A stretch of 64,000 nt of DNA. Source: Methylobacterium sp. WL119. GTDB taxonomy: Bacteria > Pseudomonadota > Alphaproteobacteria > Rhizobiales > Beijerinckiaceae. The stretch covers positions 1 through 64,000 of the forward strand of contig NZ_VRUU01000007.1 in the NCBI RefSeq assembly GCF_008039875.1, read 5' to 3'. Below the pieces are notes generated by a model that saw only the letters and a program-made list of their open reading frames with translations, did no database searches and was not told the origin of the DNA. Within the stretch, counting starts at the first letter, position 1, and every line of letters begins with the position of its first letter. Both the position numbers and the translations under genes were made by a program. This document shows positions 1 to 9,535 of the stretch, in pieces.

Positions 1-170
1 TGGCGCCGAAACCCTGGCGGGTGGAGGCGGCCGAGGCCGACCTGCCGCGGGGCGCCAAGGCGGTGACCGAGCAGGTCTTCGCCGGCGCCGCGCCGACCCA
101 TGCGAACGCCTACAAGCTGACGCTCGCCGAGCGGACCCTGTCCGCGGCGCTCAACCAAGCAAGGGCCTAA
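1..170 (+). CDS. paoB: PaoB-like FAD-binding subunit of aldehyde oxidoreductase (3' end only)
   Basis: Only the last 55 codons are in the window, read in the frame that starts at base 3 and ends at the TAA at 168-170. The visible C-terminus contains KPWRVEAAEADLPRG and ends in an Ala-rich helix, as in the FAD-binding medium subunit of xanthine-dehydrogenase-family aldehyde oxidoreductases (PaoB/YagS). In the family this subunit passes electrons between the molybdenum subunit and the 2Fe-2S subunit. The stop lies 4 bases before paoC, so the two genes are almost certainly one operon. The assignment rests on the C-terminal sequence plus the unmistakable paoC neighbour; the 5' part and the PaoA subunit lie outside the window. 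Confidence 0.75.
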   Translation, partial: APKPWRVEAAEADLPRGAKAVTEQVFAGAAPTHANAYKLTLAERTLSAALNQARA

Positions 171-174
171 AGCG

Positions 175-2394
175 ATGAAGTTCGACCAGCCCGCCGGCCA
201 AAACCCGATCGACCAGCTCAAGGTCGTCGGAAAGCCGACCGACCGCATCGATGGCAAGTACAAGACCACCGGCACCGCGCCCTACGCCTACGAGCGCCAC
301 GACGTCGTGCCGAACCAGGCCTACGGCTACGTGCTCGGGTCCAGCATCGCCAAGGGCCGCATCCGCGCCATCGACACGGCGGCCGCCAAGGCGGCGCCCG
401 GGGTCATGGGCGTCGTGACGACCCTGGAGCATCCCCGGCTGGAGCGGGGCATGATGAACGCCGCCTACCTGTTCGGCGGCGACGAGATCCAGCACTACCA
501 CCAGGCCGTCGCGGTCGTCGTCGCCGAGACGTTCGAGCAGGCCCGCGCCGCGGCGTTTCTCGTGACGGTCGACTACGCGCCCGAGGCCGGCAAGTTCGAT
601 CTCGCGGCCGAGGCGAAGGGCGCGCCGCCCGTGCCCGGCGACAGCAGCGAGGGCAGCGGCGGCGACGGCGAGGAACGCGTCGGCGATTTCGAGGGAGCGT
701 TCGCGCAGGCGCCGGTGACACTCGACGAGCGCTACACCACCGCCGACGAGAGCCACGCGATGATGGAGCCGCACGCGACCATCGCCGCCTGGGACGGCGA
801 CAAGGTCACGCTCTGGACCTCGAACCAGATGATCGGCTGGGGCCATGGCAGCCTCGCCAAGATCCTCGGCGTGCCGAAGGAGAACGTCCGCCTCGATTCA
901 CCCTTCGTCGGCGGCGGCTTCGGCGGCAAGCTGTTCGTGCGGGCCGACGCGGTGCTCGCAGCCCTCGCCGCCAAGGCGTTCCAGCGCCCGGTGAAGGTGG
1001 CGCTGACCCGCCCGCTCATCGCCAACAACACCACGCATCGCCCGGCCACGATCCAGCGCGTGCGCATCGGCGCGACCAAGGACGGCACGATCACCGCCAT
1101 CGCCCACGAGAGCACGTCGGGCAACCTGCCCGACGGCGATCCCGAGACGGCGGTGAGCCAGACCAAGCTGCTCTACGCCGGTGCCAATCGGCTCACCGCG
1201 ATGAAGCTCGCTCATCTCGACCTGCCAGAGGGCAACGCCATGCGGGCGCCGGGCGAGGCGCCCGGCCTGATGGTCCTGGAGGTCGCCATGGACGAGATGG
1301 CGGAGAAGCTCGGGATCGACCCTGTGGAATTCCGCATCCGCAACGACACCCAGGTCGACCCGCAGGACCCGAAGCGCCCGTTCTCCCACCGCGACCTCGT
1401 CGGCTGCCTCAAGCTGGGGGCCGAAACCTTCGGCTGGTCCAAGCGCAATGCACGGCCGGGCCAGGTGCGGGACGGGCAGTGGCTCGTCGGCGTCGGCATG
1501 GCCGCGGCGTTCCGCAACAACATGGTCCTGAAGTCGGGCGCGCGGGTCAGGCTGGACGGAGCCGGCACCGTCACGGTCGAGACCGACATGACCGACATCG
1601 GCACCGGCAGCTACACCATCATCGCGCAGACCGCCGCCGAGATGATGGGCGTGACCCTCGACAAGGTGGCGGTCAGGCTCGGCGATTCCGCCTTCCCGGT
1701 CTCGTCGGGATCGGGCGGCCAGTTCGGCGGAAACTCGTCGACGGCTGGCGTCTACGCGGCGTGCGTCAAGCTTCGCGAGGCGGTGGCGCAGCGTCTCGGC
1801 ATCAACTCCGACGACGCGGTCTTCGCCGACGGGCAGGTGCGGGCCGGCAACCGTGCGGTTCCGCTCGGCGAGGCCGGGAGCCGGGGCGAGCTGACGGCCG
1901 AGGATACCATCGAGTTCGGCGACCTCTCTAAGAAGCAGCAGCAATCGACCTTCGGCGCCCATTTCGTCGAGGTCGGGGTCGATGCCGACACGGCGGAGAT
2001 CCGGGTCCGGCGCATGCTCGCGGTGTGCGCGGCCGGGCGCATCCTCAACCCGAAATCGGCCCGCAGCCAGGTCATCGGCGGCATGACGATGGGCACCGGC
2101 TCGGCGCTGATGGAGGAACTGGCGGTCGACACCAAGCGCGGATTCTTCGCCAACCACGACCTCGCCGGCTACGAGGTGCCGGTGCACGCCGACATCCCGC
2201 ATCAGCAGGTGATCTTCCTGGACGAGGTCGATCCGATGTCCTCGCCGATGAAGGCCAAGGGCGTCGGCGAGCTCGGGATCTGCGGCGTGGGCGCCGCGGT
2301 GGCGAATGCCGTCTACAACGCCACCGGCATCCGCGTGCGGGACTATCCGCTCACCCTGGACAAGTTCCTCGACCGCATGCCCGAGGCGGCCTGA
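175..2394 (+). CDS. paoC: PaoC-like molybdopterin-binding subunit of aldehyde oxidoreductase
   Basis: The 739-residue protein matches the usual length of PaoC/YagR (about 730). An Ald_Xan_dh_C-type domain occupies the first ~150 residues and is followed by the two molybdopterin-binding domains. The Mo-pterin glycine motif GGGFGGK lies at residues 246-252. The family's catalytic glutamate is present in GVGELG as Glu699. MRAPGEAPG near residue 355 is the usual cofactor loop. Family knowledge: the PaoABC enzyme carries Mo-molybdopterin cytosine dinucleotide, FAD and iron-sulfur clusters and oxidises a broad range of aldehydes to acids, usually in the periplasm. The ATG at 175 follows the paoB stop by 4 bases. 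A strong hairpin at 2428-2448 follows the gene. The substrate cannot be inferred. Confidence 0.92.
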   Translation: MKFDQPAGQNPIDQLKVVGKPTDRIDGKYKTTGTAPYAYERHDVVPNQAYGYVLGSSIAKGRIRAIDTAAAKAAPGVMGVVTTLEHPRLERGMMNAAYLFGGDEIQHYHQAVAVVVAETFEQARAAAFLVTVDYAPEAGKFDLAAEAKGAPPVPGDSSEGSGGDGEERVGDFEGAFAQAPVTLDERYTTADESHAMMEPHATIAAWDGDKVTLWTSNQMIGWGHGSLAKILGVPKENVRLDSPFVGGGFGGKLFVRADAVLAALAAKAFQRPVKVALTRPLIANNTTHRPATIQRVRIGATKDGTITAIAHESTSGNLPDGDPETAVSQTKLLYAGANRLTAMKLAHLDLPEGNAMRAPGEAPGLMVLEVAMDEMAEKLGIDPVEFRIRNDTQVDPQDPKRPFSHRDLVGCLKLGAETFGWSKRNARPGQVRDGQWLVGVGMAAAFRNNMVLKSGARVRLDGAGTVTVETDMTDIGTGSYTIIAQTAAEMMGVTLDKVAVRLGDSAFPVSSGSGGQFGGNSSTAGVYAACVKLREAVAQRLGINSDDAVFADGQVRAGNRAVPLGEAGSRGELTAEDTIEFGDLSKKQQQSTFGAHFVEVGVDADTAEIRVRRMLAVCAAGRILNPKSARSQVIGGMTMGTGSALMEELAVDTKRGFFANHDLAGYEVPVHADIPHQQVIFLDEVDPMSSPMKAKGVGELGICGVGAAVANAVYNATGIRVRDYPLTLDKFLDRMPEAA

Positions 2395-2427
2395 CGCACG
2401 ATCGCGCCATGCTCGACACTGGATACG

Positions 2428-2448
2428 CCCCGGCGGCCTCCGCCGGGG
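2428..2448 (+). terminator. Hairpin after paoC
   Basis: A perfect 9-bp stem (CCCCGGCGG / CCGCCGGGG) with a 3-nt loop lies 34 bases after the paoC stop. There is no strong U-tract after it (TTCGGGAAA). It is probably the end of the pao operon or an mRNA-stabilising hairpin. Confidence 0.5.
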
Positions 2449-2501
2449 TTCGGGAAATCGGTCGCATCCATGCCGGTGCGCCGCCGCGCTAGCTCGACGG
2501 C

Positions 2502-3632
2502 ATGGATCGCAGCTTTCCCATGACCCGTGCCGCCGGGCTCGACCGCCTGTCGGCCTTCCTCGCGGACGCCGCCGTCGACTATGCCGGTGCCCGCAACACC
2601 GACCGCGGACCGGACGCGCGGCCGACCACGTCGGCGCTCTCGCCCTACCTTCGGCGCCGCCTGATCACGGAAGCCGAGGTGGTGGCCGCCGCCCAGGCCG
2701 CGTTCGGCGACGGCGGCGCCGAGAAGTTCGTCTCCGAGGTCTTCTGGCGGACCTACTTCAAGGGCCATCTCGAGACCCACCCGACCGCCTGGACCGACGC
2801 CCTCGCGCTGGCCACGGCGGATCGGGCGCGGCTCGCCGCGGAGCCCGGCCTGCGCCGGACCTACGAGGCCGCGATCGCGTGCCGGACCGGCATCGACGGT
2901 TTCGACGACTGGGCGCGGGACCTCGTCGAGACCGGCTGGCTGCACAATCACGCCCGGATGTGGTTCGCCTCGATCTGGATCTTCACCCTGCGCCTGCCCT
3001 GGGCGCTGGGTGCGGATTTCTTCATGCGCCATCTCGTCGACGGCGATCCGGCGAGCAACACGCTGTCCTGGCGCTGGGTGGCGGGGCTGCACACCCGGGG
3101 CAAGCACTACGTCGCGCGCGCCGAGAACATCCGGCGCTACACCGAGAACCGCTTCGATCCCGAAGGGCTCGACGAGTACCCGGACGCCCTCGACGAGGCG
3201 ATGCCACCGCGCGAGGTCCCTCTGCCGGCTGCCGCCATGCCGCCGACCGGCGACGTCGCGCTGCTGCTGCATCTCGACGACCTGCACCCGGAGAGCCTTC
3301 CGCTCGGGGAGGCGCGCATCGTGCGGATCGGTGGCATGCTCGCTCATGCCGAGGGGGCGTCCGAGCGCGTCCGGTCGGCGGATCACGCCGCGATGCAGGA
3401 TGCGCTGGACCGGGCGGCCGCTCATTTCGGCTGCGAGGCGGGACCGGCCGACGCCGGCTGGTCGCCCGGGCTACCCGTCGTCACGGCCTGGGCGCCCGTC
3501 GGCCCGTCGGCGGCGATGCTGCCCGAGGCGGTCGTGCGCGTGCGGCGCCCCTGGGACGAGGCGGCGTGGCCGCTCTCCAACCGCGGATATTCCCGGCTGC
3601 GCTCCGCGATCCCGCGCCTGACCGCAGCGTGA
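2502..3632 (+). CDS. Photolyase/cryptochrome FAD-binding domain protein lacking the antenna domain
   Basis: The 376-residue protein corresponds to the C-terminal helical FAD-binding domain of DNA photolyases and cryptochromes. [12 protein letters not shown] begins near residue 146 and [10 protein letters not shown] near 186; these are the flavin-cradling segments of that domain, and [11 protein letters not shown] follows. The N-terminal alpha/beta domain that binds the antenna pigment in ordinary photolyases (about 200 residues) is absent: FAD-domain sequence begins within the first ~70 residues. From about residue 230 the C-terminus is not recognisably photolyase and may be a separate extension. 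The ATG at 2502 fits the frame; no strong Shine-Dalgarno is visible. The function could be light-dependent DNA repair, blue-light sensing or neither, because the fold alone does not prove repair activity. Confidence 0.8.
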   Translation: MDRSFPMTRAAGLDRLSAFLADAAVDYAGARNTDRGPDARPTTSALSPYLRRRLITEAEVVAAAQAAFGDGGAEKFVSEVFWRTYFKGHLETHPTAWTDALALATADRARLAAEPGLRRTYEAAIACRTGIDGFDDWARDLVETGWLHNHARMWFASIWIFTLRLPWALGADFFMRHLVDGDPASNTLSWRWVAGLHTRGKHYVARAENIRRYTENRFDPEGLDEYPDALDEAMPPREVPLPAAAMPPTGDVALLLHLDDLHPESLPLGEARIVRIGGMLAHAEGASERVRSADHAAMQDALDRAAAHFGCEAGPADAGWSPGLPVVTAWAPVGPSAAMLPEAVVRVRRPWDEAAWPLSNRGYSRLRSAIPRLTAA

Positions 3633-3756
3633 CGGTCCGGCGCGCTCATGCAGGGCCGGCCTGACTGGTGCCGCGACGACCCGACCTGCGCCGAAGCCGG
3701 CATTTCCCCGCATCGGCACTGGCCCGGACCCCGGCTTTCAGCGTAGCCGGAACGCC

Positions 3757-4905
3757 ATGTTCCATCTGATCTTTAGCCTGCCCTGCCTGTACGTCGTGAC
3801 CCGGGTGCTCTGGCCGCTGCCGGGCCCGCCTGCCGCGAAGGCCGGGATCGCCGTGCTGCTGCTCGTCGCCTCCCAGTATCACCTGTGGTGCCGCCTCTCC
3901 TCCGGCTCGGTGTTCGCGCCCGAGTTTCCGCGGTGGCTGGTGGTTCTGTTCAACTGGGCCTTCGGCGCCATCCTGCTGCTGGCGGTGATGCAGCTCGCGC
4001 TCGACGTGATCGCGCTGGTCTCGCTGCCCCTGGGCGGCTGGGCGATTCCGGCCGGATGGCGCTACGCGGCCGCGACGGCGGCGATGCTCCTGTCGGCGCT
4101 CGGCGTCCAGCAGGCCGTGCGCGTGCCGGCGCTCAAGGACGTCGACATCGCGATCGAGAACCTGCCGGACGCCTTCGAGGGCTACACGATCCTGCAGCTG
4201 ACCGACCTGCACATCAGCCGGCTCTTCCCGGCATCCTGGACCCGGGAGGTCGTCGCGCGGTCCAACCGGCTCGGCGTGGACCTCATCGTCATCACCGGCG
4301 ACCTGATCGATGGCGCCCCGGCTTCGCGGCGCGCCGACGTCGAGCCCCTGGACCGGCTCGGTGCACCGGACGGCGTCTGGTTCGTGCCCGGCAACCACGA
4401 ATACTTCTTCGACTACCCCGCTTGGATGCGGCGGTACTCGGAACTCGGCCTCACGGCGCTCGCGAACCGGCATACGGTGCTGAGGCGGGGCGACGCCGCC
4501 CTGGTGCTCGCCGGCGTGACCGATCGGTCTGCGCCGCATACGGGACACCCCGGTCCGGACCTCGACGCCGCGCTCGCAGGGGCACCGCGGGACGCACCCG
4601 TCCTCCTGCTCGATCATCAGCCGAAGGGGGCGCGGGCGGCGGCCGCGCATGGCGTCGCGCTGCAGCTGTCGGGACATACCCATGGCGGGACGATGCGCGG
4701 GTTCGACCGCCTGTTCGCCCGCGCCAACGACGGTTTCGTCTCGGGCCGCTACCGGGTCGGCGGCATGACGCTCTACGTCAACAACGGCACGGCGTTGTGG
4801 CCGGGCTTCGCCCTCAGGCTCGGCCGACCTTCCGAGCTGACGCGCATCACGCTGCGCCGCGCCGACGCGTCCATCGATCCCGCTCGGCCCCTGGCGCCGG
4901 GATAG
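3757..4905 (+). CDS. Membrane-anchored metallophosphoesterase
   Basis: The 382-residue protein starts with about 115 mostly hydrophobic residues that can form three or four membrane helices. A calcineurin-like phosphoesterase domain follows. Its metal-binding motifs are all present in order: TDLH (about 149), GDLIDG (181), GNHE (212) and SGHTHGG (about 305). This layout resembles the YaeI/YkuE group, some of which act on UDP-sugar lipids or phosphodiesters at the membrane. The substrate cannot be told from sequence. The gene stands alone: 124 bases separate it from the FAD protein, and the next gene has its own regulatory region. The ATG at 3757 is the first in-frame start and keeps the membrane segment. 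Confidence 0.88.
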   Translation: MFHLIFSLPCLYVVTRVLWPLPGPPAAKAGIAVLLLVASQYHLWCRLSSGSVFAPEFPRWLVVLFNWAFGAILLLAVMQLALDVIALVSLPLGGWAIPAGWRYAAATAAMLLSALGVQQAVRVPALKDVDIAIENLPDAFEGYTILQLTDLHISRLFPASWTREVVARSNRLGVDLIVITGDLIDGAPASRRADVEPLDRLGAPDGVWFVPGNHEYFFDYPAWMRRYSELGLTALANRHTVLRRGDAALVLAGVTDRSAPHTGHPGPDLDAALAGAPRDAPVLLLDHQPKGARAAAAHGVALQLSGHTHGGTMRGFDRLFARANDGFVSGRYRVGGMTLYVNNGTALWPGFALRLGRPSELTRITLRRADASIDPARPLAPG

Positions 4906-5171
4906 GCGAACGTCGGATCACCCCCATCGACGATCATCCTCGGGATGCACCCAGCAGCCGGCTTGGATCGTCGCCCGATCACGCGGCCGATCTATCGGCC
5001 GGCCGTCGGGTCCTCGCGAAGCGCTCGTCTGGATAGAGTGGAGATTACTCACGACCTACCGAACGCCCCGAGACTCGGCGATGTCGAACCCGGATCGAAC
5101 CACAGTCGTCGTTCCCGGACGCTCGGAGGGGCTTCACCGTTCGCTCAGCATTTACTACGGAACCGGGATTA

Positions 5172-5200
5172 TGCAACCGATGGTTGCAGATCGGGTTGCA
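5172..5200. promoter_or_regulatory. Inverted repeat TGCAACC-GAT-GGTTGCA with an extra half-site
   Basis: A perfect 7-bp inverted repeat with a 3-bp centre occupies 5172-5188. A third copy of the half-site GGTTGCA lies at 5194-5200. It sits 33-49 bases upstream of the repeat-protein start codon, where an operator would overlap the promoter or leader. A related CAACC-N3-GGTTG core occurs upstream of bcsS at 55736-55748. The binding protein is unknown. Confidence 0.5.
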
Positions 5201-5220
5201 TCGAAAACCTGGAGGTTTTC

Positions 5221-7707
5221 ATGTCCGCATCCCCCCTTTCCGTGCTCGGCTCGTCCACCCGCTCGCTCGAATGGCTCGCCGGCCCCGGCGCGTTGCTGTC
5301 CTCGACCGCCCTGTCGACGGGCCAGCTCGGAAGCCTCGGCCCGATCGCCTCGTTGATCGAGGGCGCGGTCGACGGCGGCTCGACGGAGACCGGAGCCTCG
5401 CTGCTTCCCGACGCGATCGAGGCCACCGCCAACCAGGTCGTCCTCCAGACGCACGCCCAGATCGAGGAGGTCGGCCACGAGGTCGCTCCGGCGAACGGAC
5501 CGCTCCACGGCCTGACCAACCTCGGCGAGACCCTCGGGCTCGGCCATCTCGGGGAGACCGGAAACCTTCTGACCGATCTCGGCGGCGTCGCCGCGAACCC
5601 GACCGGCACCGAGGCGGTCGGTCCGCTGCTGACCGATGCCGGCGGCGTCGCCGCCGCCGCCGGAACGCTGGCGGAGATGGTCGGCGCGGTGCCGGCATCC
5701 GGCAACGGCCTCGTCGGCAGCGGCAGCATCCTCGGCCCCGCGACCAACATCCTGAACCAGGCCGTCCTCGACGTGCACGCCACGCTCGAGACCGTCGGCC
5801 ACCAGATCCCGGTTCTCAATGGGCCAATCCACGCCGTCACCGGCCTCAGCGAAACCCTCGGGCTCGGCCATCTCGACACCGCGGGCAACCTGCTGACCGA
5901 CGTCACCACCCTGCCCGGTTCCCTCCTCGGCGGCGGCGGCCTCCAATCCGCGACGCCGGTCCTCGGCGATCTCGGCCACGTTCTCGGGTCGGTCGATACG
6001 CTGGTCGGCTCGCTGACCGGTGCGGCGAGCGCCGGCGGCCTGCTGTCCGGGGACGGGCTGCTCGCGCCGGTAACGAACCTCGCCAACGGCGCGGTCCTCA
6101 ACATTCACGCGACGCTGGAGAACATCGGCCACGAGATCCCGCTCCTGAACGATGCGCTGCACGGCCTGACCAACCTCGGCGAGACGATCGGCCTCGGCCA
6201 TCTCGGCGAGAGCGGAAACCTCGTGACCGACGTCGTGGCCCTGCCCGGCAATCTCCTCGGCGGCGAGGGTCTGGCGGCGCTGTCGCCGATCCTCGGCGAT
6301 GTCGGCGCGGTGACGAACGCGGCCGGAGGTCTTCTCGGAGGCGTCACCGGTCTCGTGGGCGGACTGGGCGGCCTGACCGGCGGCGGCACGAGCGCCACGG
6401 GCACGCTCCTCGGCGCCGGCGCTCCGCTGCAGCCGGTGGGCGACCTCGCCAACGGGGTCATCGACGGCATCCATGCCGGCCTCGAGCAGATCGGCCACGA
6501 CGTGCCGATCCTCAACGACACGCTGCATTCGGTGATCGGGCTCGGAAATACCGTCGGGCTGGGCGAGCTCGGCGACACCAGCAACCTCCTGACGGACACG
6601 GTCAACCTGCCGGGCGCGATCCTGAGCGGAAACGCACCGGCGGCGATCGGGCAGATCGTCGGCGATGTCGGGCACGTGGTCGACGCCGCGGGCGGTGTCG
6701 TCGGCTCCGCCACCGGGATCCTCGGCGGCCTCGATGGTCTCGGTGCCGGAGGGATCGCGACCGGCACGCCCGTCGACGGGCTCCTGACTCCCGTCACGTC
6801 GGTCGTCGGCGGGCTGACCGGCGCCGCCGGCACGGGCACCACGGGTGCGCTCCTCGGCGCCGGCGCTCCGCTGCAGCCGGTGGGCGACCTCGCCAACGGG
6901 GTCATCGACGGCATCCATGCCGGCCTCGAGCAGATCGGCCACGACGTGCCGGTCCTGAACGATCCCATCCATTCGGTGATCGGGCTCGGCAACACCGTCG
7001 GGCTGGGCGAGCTGGGCGACACCAGCAACTTGCTGACGGACGTCGCCAACCTGCCGGGTGCCGTTCTGACCGGCAGCGGACCGGCGGCGGTCGGGCAGGT
7101 CGCGGGCGATCTCGGGCACGTCGCGGACGCCGCGAGCGGCGTCCTCGGCTCCGTGACGGGGGCCCTCGGCGGTGTCGGCGGGGCCGGCGCGGGCACGCCG
7201 CTCGACGGCGTTCTCTCGCCGGTGACCGGCATCCTGGGCAGCGCCGGCGGCGCATCCAATCCCGTCGGCGGCCTCCTCGGCGGTCTCACCAGCGGTGCGG
7301 CGGACGATGCCGGGACCCATCCCCTGATCGACGTGGCGGCCGGCCCGGCGACGCCGACGCCGGCGGCGAATCTCGCGGTGCTGACCCCGAGCGCGGACCC
7401 GGCCCACACCGTCCAGGCGAGCGCGATCGCGGTGCCGGCCGATCAGCCCGGCCTGCTCCATGCCGGCCTGCTCTCGGGCGACGGCATCGTCTTCCCGCAG
7501 GCCGGCGGCGGGGGCGGAGACGCGCTCGTCGGCCACCTCCTCGACGTCGCCCCCGCGGCGACCGCATCGGCGGATGCGGGAGCCTCGCACGGGCTGCCCC
7601 TCGATCTCGGGATCGCGGCGATCGATCTCGGCGGCCACGTCGACGCCGCGCATGTCGACCCGACGCCGCACACCGCGACGACCGGGATCCACCTCCTCGG
7701 CCTCTGA
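5221..7707 (+). CDS. Large Gly/Leu-rich repeat protein, predicted type I secretion substrate
   Basis: The 828-residue protein has little Lys and almost no Cys. It contains five tandem copies of a unit of 108-148 residues beginning at bases 5431, 5755, 6085, 6451 and 6895. Each copy carries a pattern like N-x-V-x-x-x-HA-x-x-E-x-x-GH, then GLG-x-L, then NLxTD. The ATG at 5221 is chosen because a GGAGG lies just upstream; the frame is open to 4945, but that part looks non-coding. There is no Sec signal peptide. The C-terminus (GIHLLGL) is hydrophobic, as expected for an uncleaved type I signal. An ABC exporter and HlyD adaptor follow directly. By analogy to biofilm adhesins exported this way, it is probably a surface or matrix protein; no enzymatic domain is visible. 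The last two repeats share 104 identical bases, a sign of recent duplication. Confidence 0.75.
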   Translation: MSASPLSVLGSSTRSLEWLAGPGALLSSTALSTGQLGSLGPIASLIEGAVDGGSTETGASLLPDAIEATANQVVLQTHAQIEEVGHEVAPANGPLHGLTNLGETLGLGHLGETGNLLTDLGGVAANPTGTEAVGPLLTDAGGVAAAAGTLAEMVGAVPASGNGLVGSGSILGPATNILNQAVLDVHATLETVGHQIPVLNGPIHAVTGLSETLGLGHLDTAGNLLTDVTTLPGSLLGGGGLQSATPVLGDLGHVLGSVDTLVGSLTGAASAGGLLSGDGLLAPVTNLANGAVLNIHATLENIGHEIPLLNDALHGLTNLGETIGLGHLGESGNLVTDVVALPGNLLGGEGLAALSPILGDVGAVTNAAGGLLGGVTGLVGGLGGLTGGGTSATGTLLGAGAPLQPVGDLANGVIDGIHAGLEQIGHDVPILNDTLHSVIGLGNTVGLGELGDTSNLLTDTVNLPGAILSGNAPAAIGQIVGDVGHVVDAAGGVVGSATGILGGLDGLGAGGIATGTPVDGLLTPVTSVVGGLTGAAGTGTTGALLGAGAPLQPVGDLANGVIDGIHAGLEQIGHDVPVLNDPIHSVIGLGNTVGLGELGDTSNLLTDVANLPGAVLTGSGPAAVGQVAGDLGHVADAASGVLGSVTGALGGVGGAGAGTPLDGVLSPVTGILGSAGGASNPVGGLLGGLTSGAADDAGTHPLIDVAAGPATPTPAANLAVLTPSADPAHTVQASAIAVPADQPGLLHAGLLSGDGIVFPQAGGGGGDALVGHLLDVAPAATASADAGASHGLPLDLGIAAIDLGGHVDAAHVDPTPHTATTGIHLLGL
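6404..6507 (+). repeat. Exact 104-bp direct repeat, copy 1
   Basis: Bases 6404-6507 are identical to 6848-6951, 444 bases (148 codons) downstream. Both cover the junction and start of repeat units 4 and 5 of the secreted protein, so the reading frame is kept. The identity in synonymous positions indicates a recent duplication or gene conversion. Confidence 0.9.
6848..6951 (+). repeat. Exact 104-bp direct repeat, copy 2
   Basis: Second copy of the direct repeat starting at 6404. Recombination between the copies would delete exactly one 148-residue unit in frame. Confidence 0.9.
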
Positions 7708-7716
7708 CCCGTCCGA

Positions 7717-7743
7717 GCCCTCGCCGCCCAACGCGGCGGGGGC
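7717..7743 (+). terminator. Hairpin between secretion substrate and ABC gene
   Basis: A GC-rich stem starts with GCCC and TCGCCGC and closes with GCGGCG and GGGC. It is followed by the pyrimidine-rich TTCCTCTTCC. It lies in the 103-base gap before the ABC gene. Partial termination here would give more substrate than exporter mRNA, an arrangement known from haemolysin-type operons. Confidence 0.6.
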
Positions 7744-7810
7744 TTCCTCTTCCGCCGACTTGCCCTGCCGAATCGTCTCTGCCTGATCCTGCAAGCCGGG
7801 GAACCGTCTC

Positions 7811-9535
7811 GTGATCGACGAACGTGTGCTGCGTATCGCCAAGCGCCGGGAGTTCTGGGCTGCCGCCAGAGCCGGGCGCGCCTCGCTGGCGACCGTGATG
7901 ATCGTCAGCGGCCTCATCAACCTGCTGATGCTGACCGCGCCGATCTTCATGCTGCAGGTCTACGACCGGGTGCTGCCGAGCCGCAGCATCGCGACCTTGG
8001 TCGGGCTGGCCGGCATCGCGCTGATGCTGTTCCTGATCCAGAGCGTGCTGGAGGTGTTCCGCGCCCGGATCCTGTCGCGGTTCGGGCGCCTCGTCGACGA
8101 GCGCCTCGGCGCGCGGATCTTCCGGACCCTGCTGGTCCGTGGGTCGGAGACGCCGCGGGGCGACGACGGCCCGCAGGCGCTGCGCGACCTCGACACGGTG
8201 CGCGGCTTCCTGTCGAGCATGGCGTTCACCGCTTTCTTCGACCTGCCGTGGGTGCCGCTCTATATCGCGGTCTGCTTCCTGTTCCATCCCTGGCTCGGCA
8301 CCGCGATCGCCGGCGGCGCGGTAGTCCTGTGCCTGCTGACGATCCTGACCGACTGGGCCTCGGCCGGCCCAACCCGCGAGGGCGTCCGGGTGGCCGGCGA
8401 GCGACGCGCCTTCACCGACATGGCGCACCGCACGGCGCCGCTGCTCTCGGCGCTCGGTATGCGCGCGCGGATCGCGACCCTGTGGCAGGCCCGGGCGCGC
8501 CGGAACCTCGATGTGGCGACCGACGGCAACGACCTCGCCATCGGCTTCGGCGCGACGGCGCGCCTGATGCGCACCGTGCTGCAATCGGGCATCCTCGGCC
8601 TCGGCGCCTACCTCGTGGTGCGCGAGGAAGCGACCGCCGGCGTGATGCTGGCCGCGACCATCCTCTCGGCCCGGGCGCTGGCGCCGGTCGATCTCGCCAT
8701 CGCGAACTGGAAGTCGTTCTCGGCGTCGCGCCAGGCCTGGACCCGCATCGTCGCCTTCCTGCCGCCGCGGGAGCCGGCCGCCCTCACGCCGCTGCCGGCG
8801 CCGCGGGAGAGCGTGCGCGTCACCGCCCTGTCGATCGCCGTGCCGGGCACCGACACGCTGGTGCTGCACGACGTCAACGTGGCGCTCGCCCCCGGAAGCG
8901 CGCTCGGCGTGATCGGCCCGAGCGGATCGGGCAAGTCCACCTTCGCCCGCGCCCTCGTCGGCCTGGCGCGGCCGAGCCGCGGCGTGATCCGCCTCGACGG
9001 CGCCGCCATCGACCAGTGGGACCCCGACGCCCTCGGCCGTTCGATCGGCTACCTGCCGCAGGACATCGAGATGTTCGACGGCACCATCGCCGAGAACATC
9101 ACCCGGTTCGATCCCGAGCCGGACCCGGAGGCGCTGCTCTCCGCCGCGAAGGCGGCCGGCGTCCACGAGGTCGTGCTGCGCCTGCCCGGCGGCTACGATG
9201 CCCGCGTCGGCGCCGGCGGCCTCGGCCTCTCGGGCGGCCAGCGCCAGCGGATCGCCCTGGCGCGCGCGCTCTACGGCGATCCGTTCCTCGTCGTCCTCGA
9301 CGAGCCGAACTCCAACCTCGACGTCGAGGGCGACCGCGCCCTGTCGGCCGCCGTCCAGGCGGTACGCGCCCGCGGCGGCATCGCCGTGGTGATCGCCCAC
9401 CGCCCGAGCGCGCTGACCGCGGTCGACCGCATCCTCGTCCTCGGCGACGGCCGCGTGCAGCTGCACGGGCCCCGCGACGACGTCCTGGCGCAGCTGAGCG
9501 CGCTCACCCGGCAGACACCGACGAGGGTCGCATGA
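7811..9535 (+). CDS. Type I secretion ABC transporter (PrtD-type permease/ATPase)
   Basis: The 574-residue protein is an inner-membrane half-transporter that powers one-step export across both membranes with an HlyD adaptor and an outer-membrane channel. The N-terminal 300 residues form the membrane domain; no peptidase domain precedes it, which is typical of PrtD/LapB-like exporters. The ATPase carries Walker A GPSGSGKST (about 369), signature LSGGQRQRI (about 473), Walker B LVVLDEP (about 492) and the switch His in VIAHRP. Translation is predicted from the GTG at 7811. The stop overlaps the HlyD start (ATGA). It is paralogous to the gene at 33711. Its likely cargo is the repeat protein directly upstream. 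No TolC-like channel gene is in the window. Confidence 0.92.
   Translation: MIDERVLRIAKRREFWAAARAGRASLATVMIVSGLINLLMLTAPIFMLQVYDRVLPSRSIATLVGLAGIALMLFLIQSVLEVFRARILSRFGRLVDERLGARIFRTLLVRGSETPRGDDGPQALRDLDTVRGFLSSMAFTAFFDLPWVPLYIAVCFLFHPWLGTAIAGGAVVLCLLTILTDWASAGPTREGVRVAGERRAFTDMAHRTAPLLSALGMRARIATLWQARARRNLDVATDGNDLAIGFGATARLMRTVLQSGILGLGAYLVVREEATAGVMLAATILSARALAPVDLAIANWKSFSASRQAWTRIVAFLPPREPAALTPLPAPRESVRVTALSIAVPGTDTLVLHDVNVALAPGSALGVIGPSGSGKSTFARALVGLARPSRGVIRLDGAAIDQWDPDALGRSIGYLPQDIEMFDGTIAENITRFDPEPDPEALLSAAKAAGVHEVVLRLPGGYDARVGAGGLGLSGGQRQRIALARALYGDPFLVVLDEPNSNLDVEGDRALSAAVQAVRARGGIAVVIAHRPSALTAVDRILVLGDGRVQLHGPRDDVLAQLSALTRQTPTRVA

Noticed and set aside
898..2202. Minus-strand frame opposite paoC
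   Set aside because: Antisense shadow of a well-supported gene.
5431..7300. Regularly spaced repeats as a CRISPR array
   Set aside because: Units are over 300 bases, lie in one reading frame and encode a conserved protein motif; no short identical repeats with unique spacers.
5155..7950. Minus-strand frame of about 930 codons opposite the repeat protein
   Set aside because: Shadow of the repetitive GC-rich gene; no start signal or domain. The plus frame has a ribosome site and a secretion neighbourhood.
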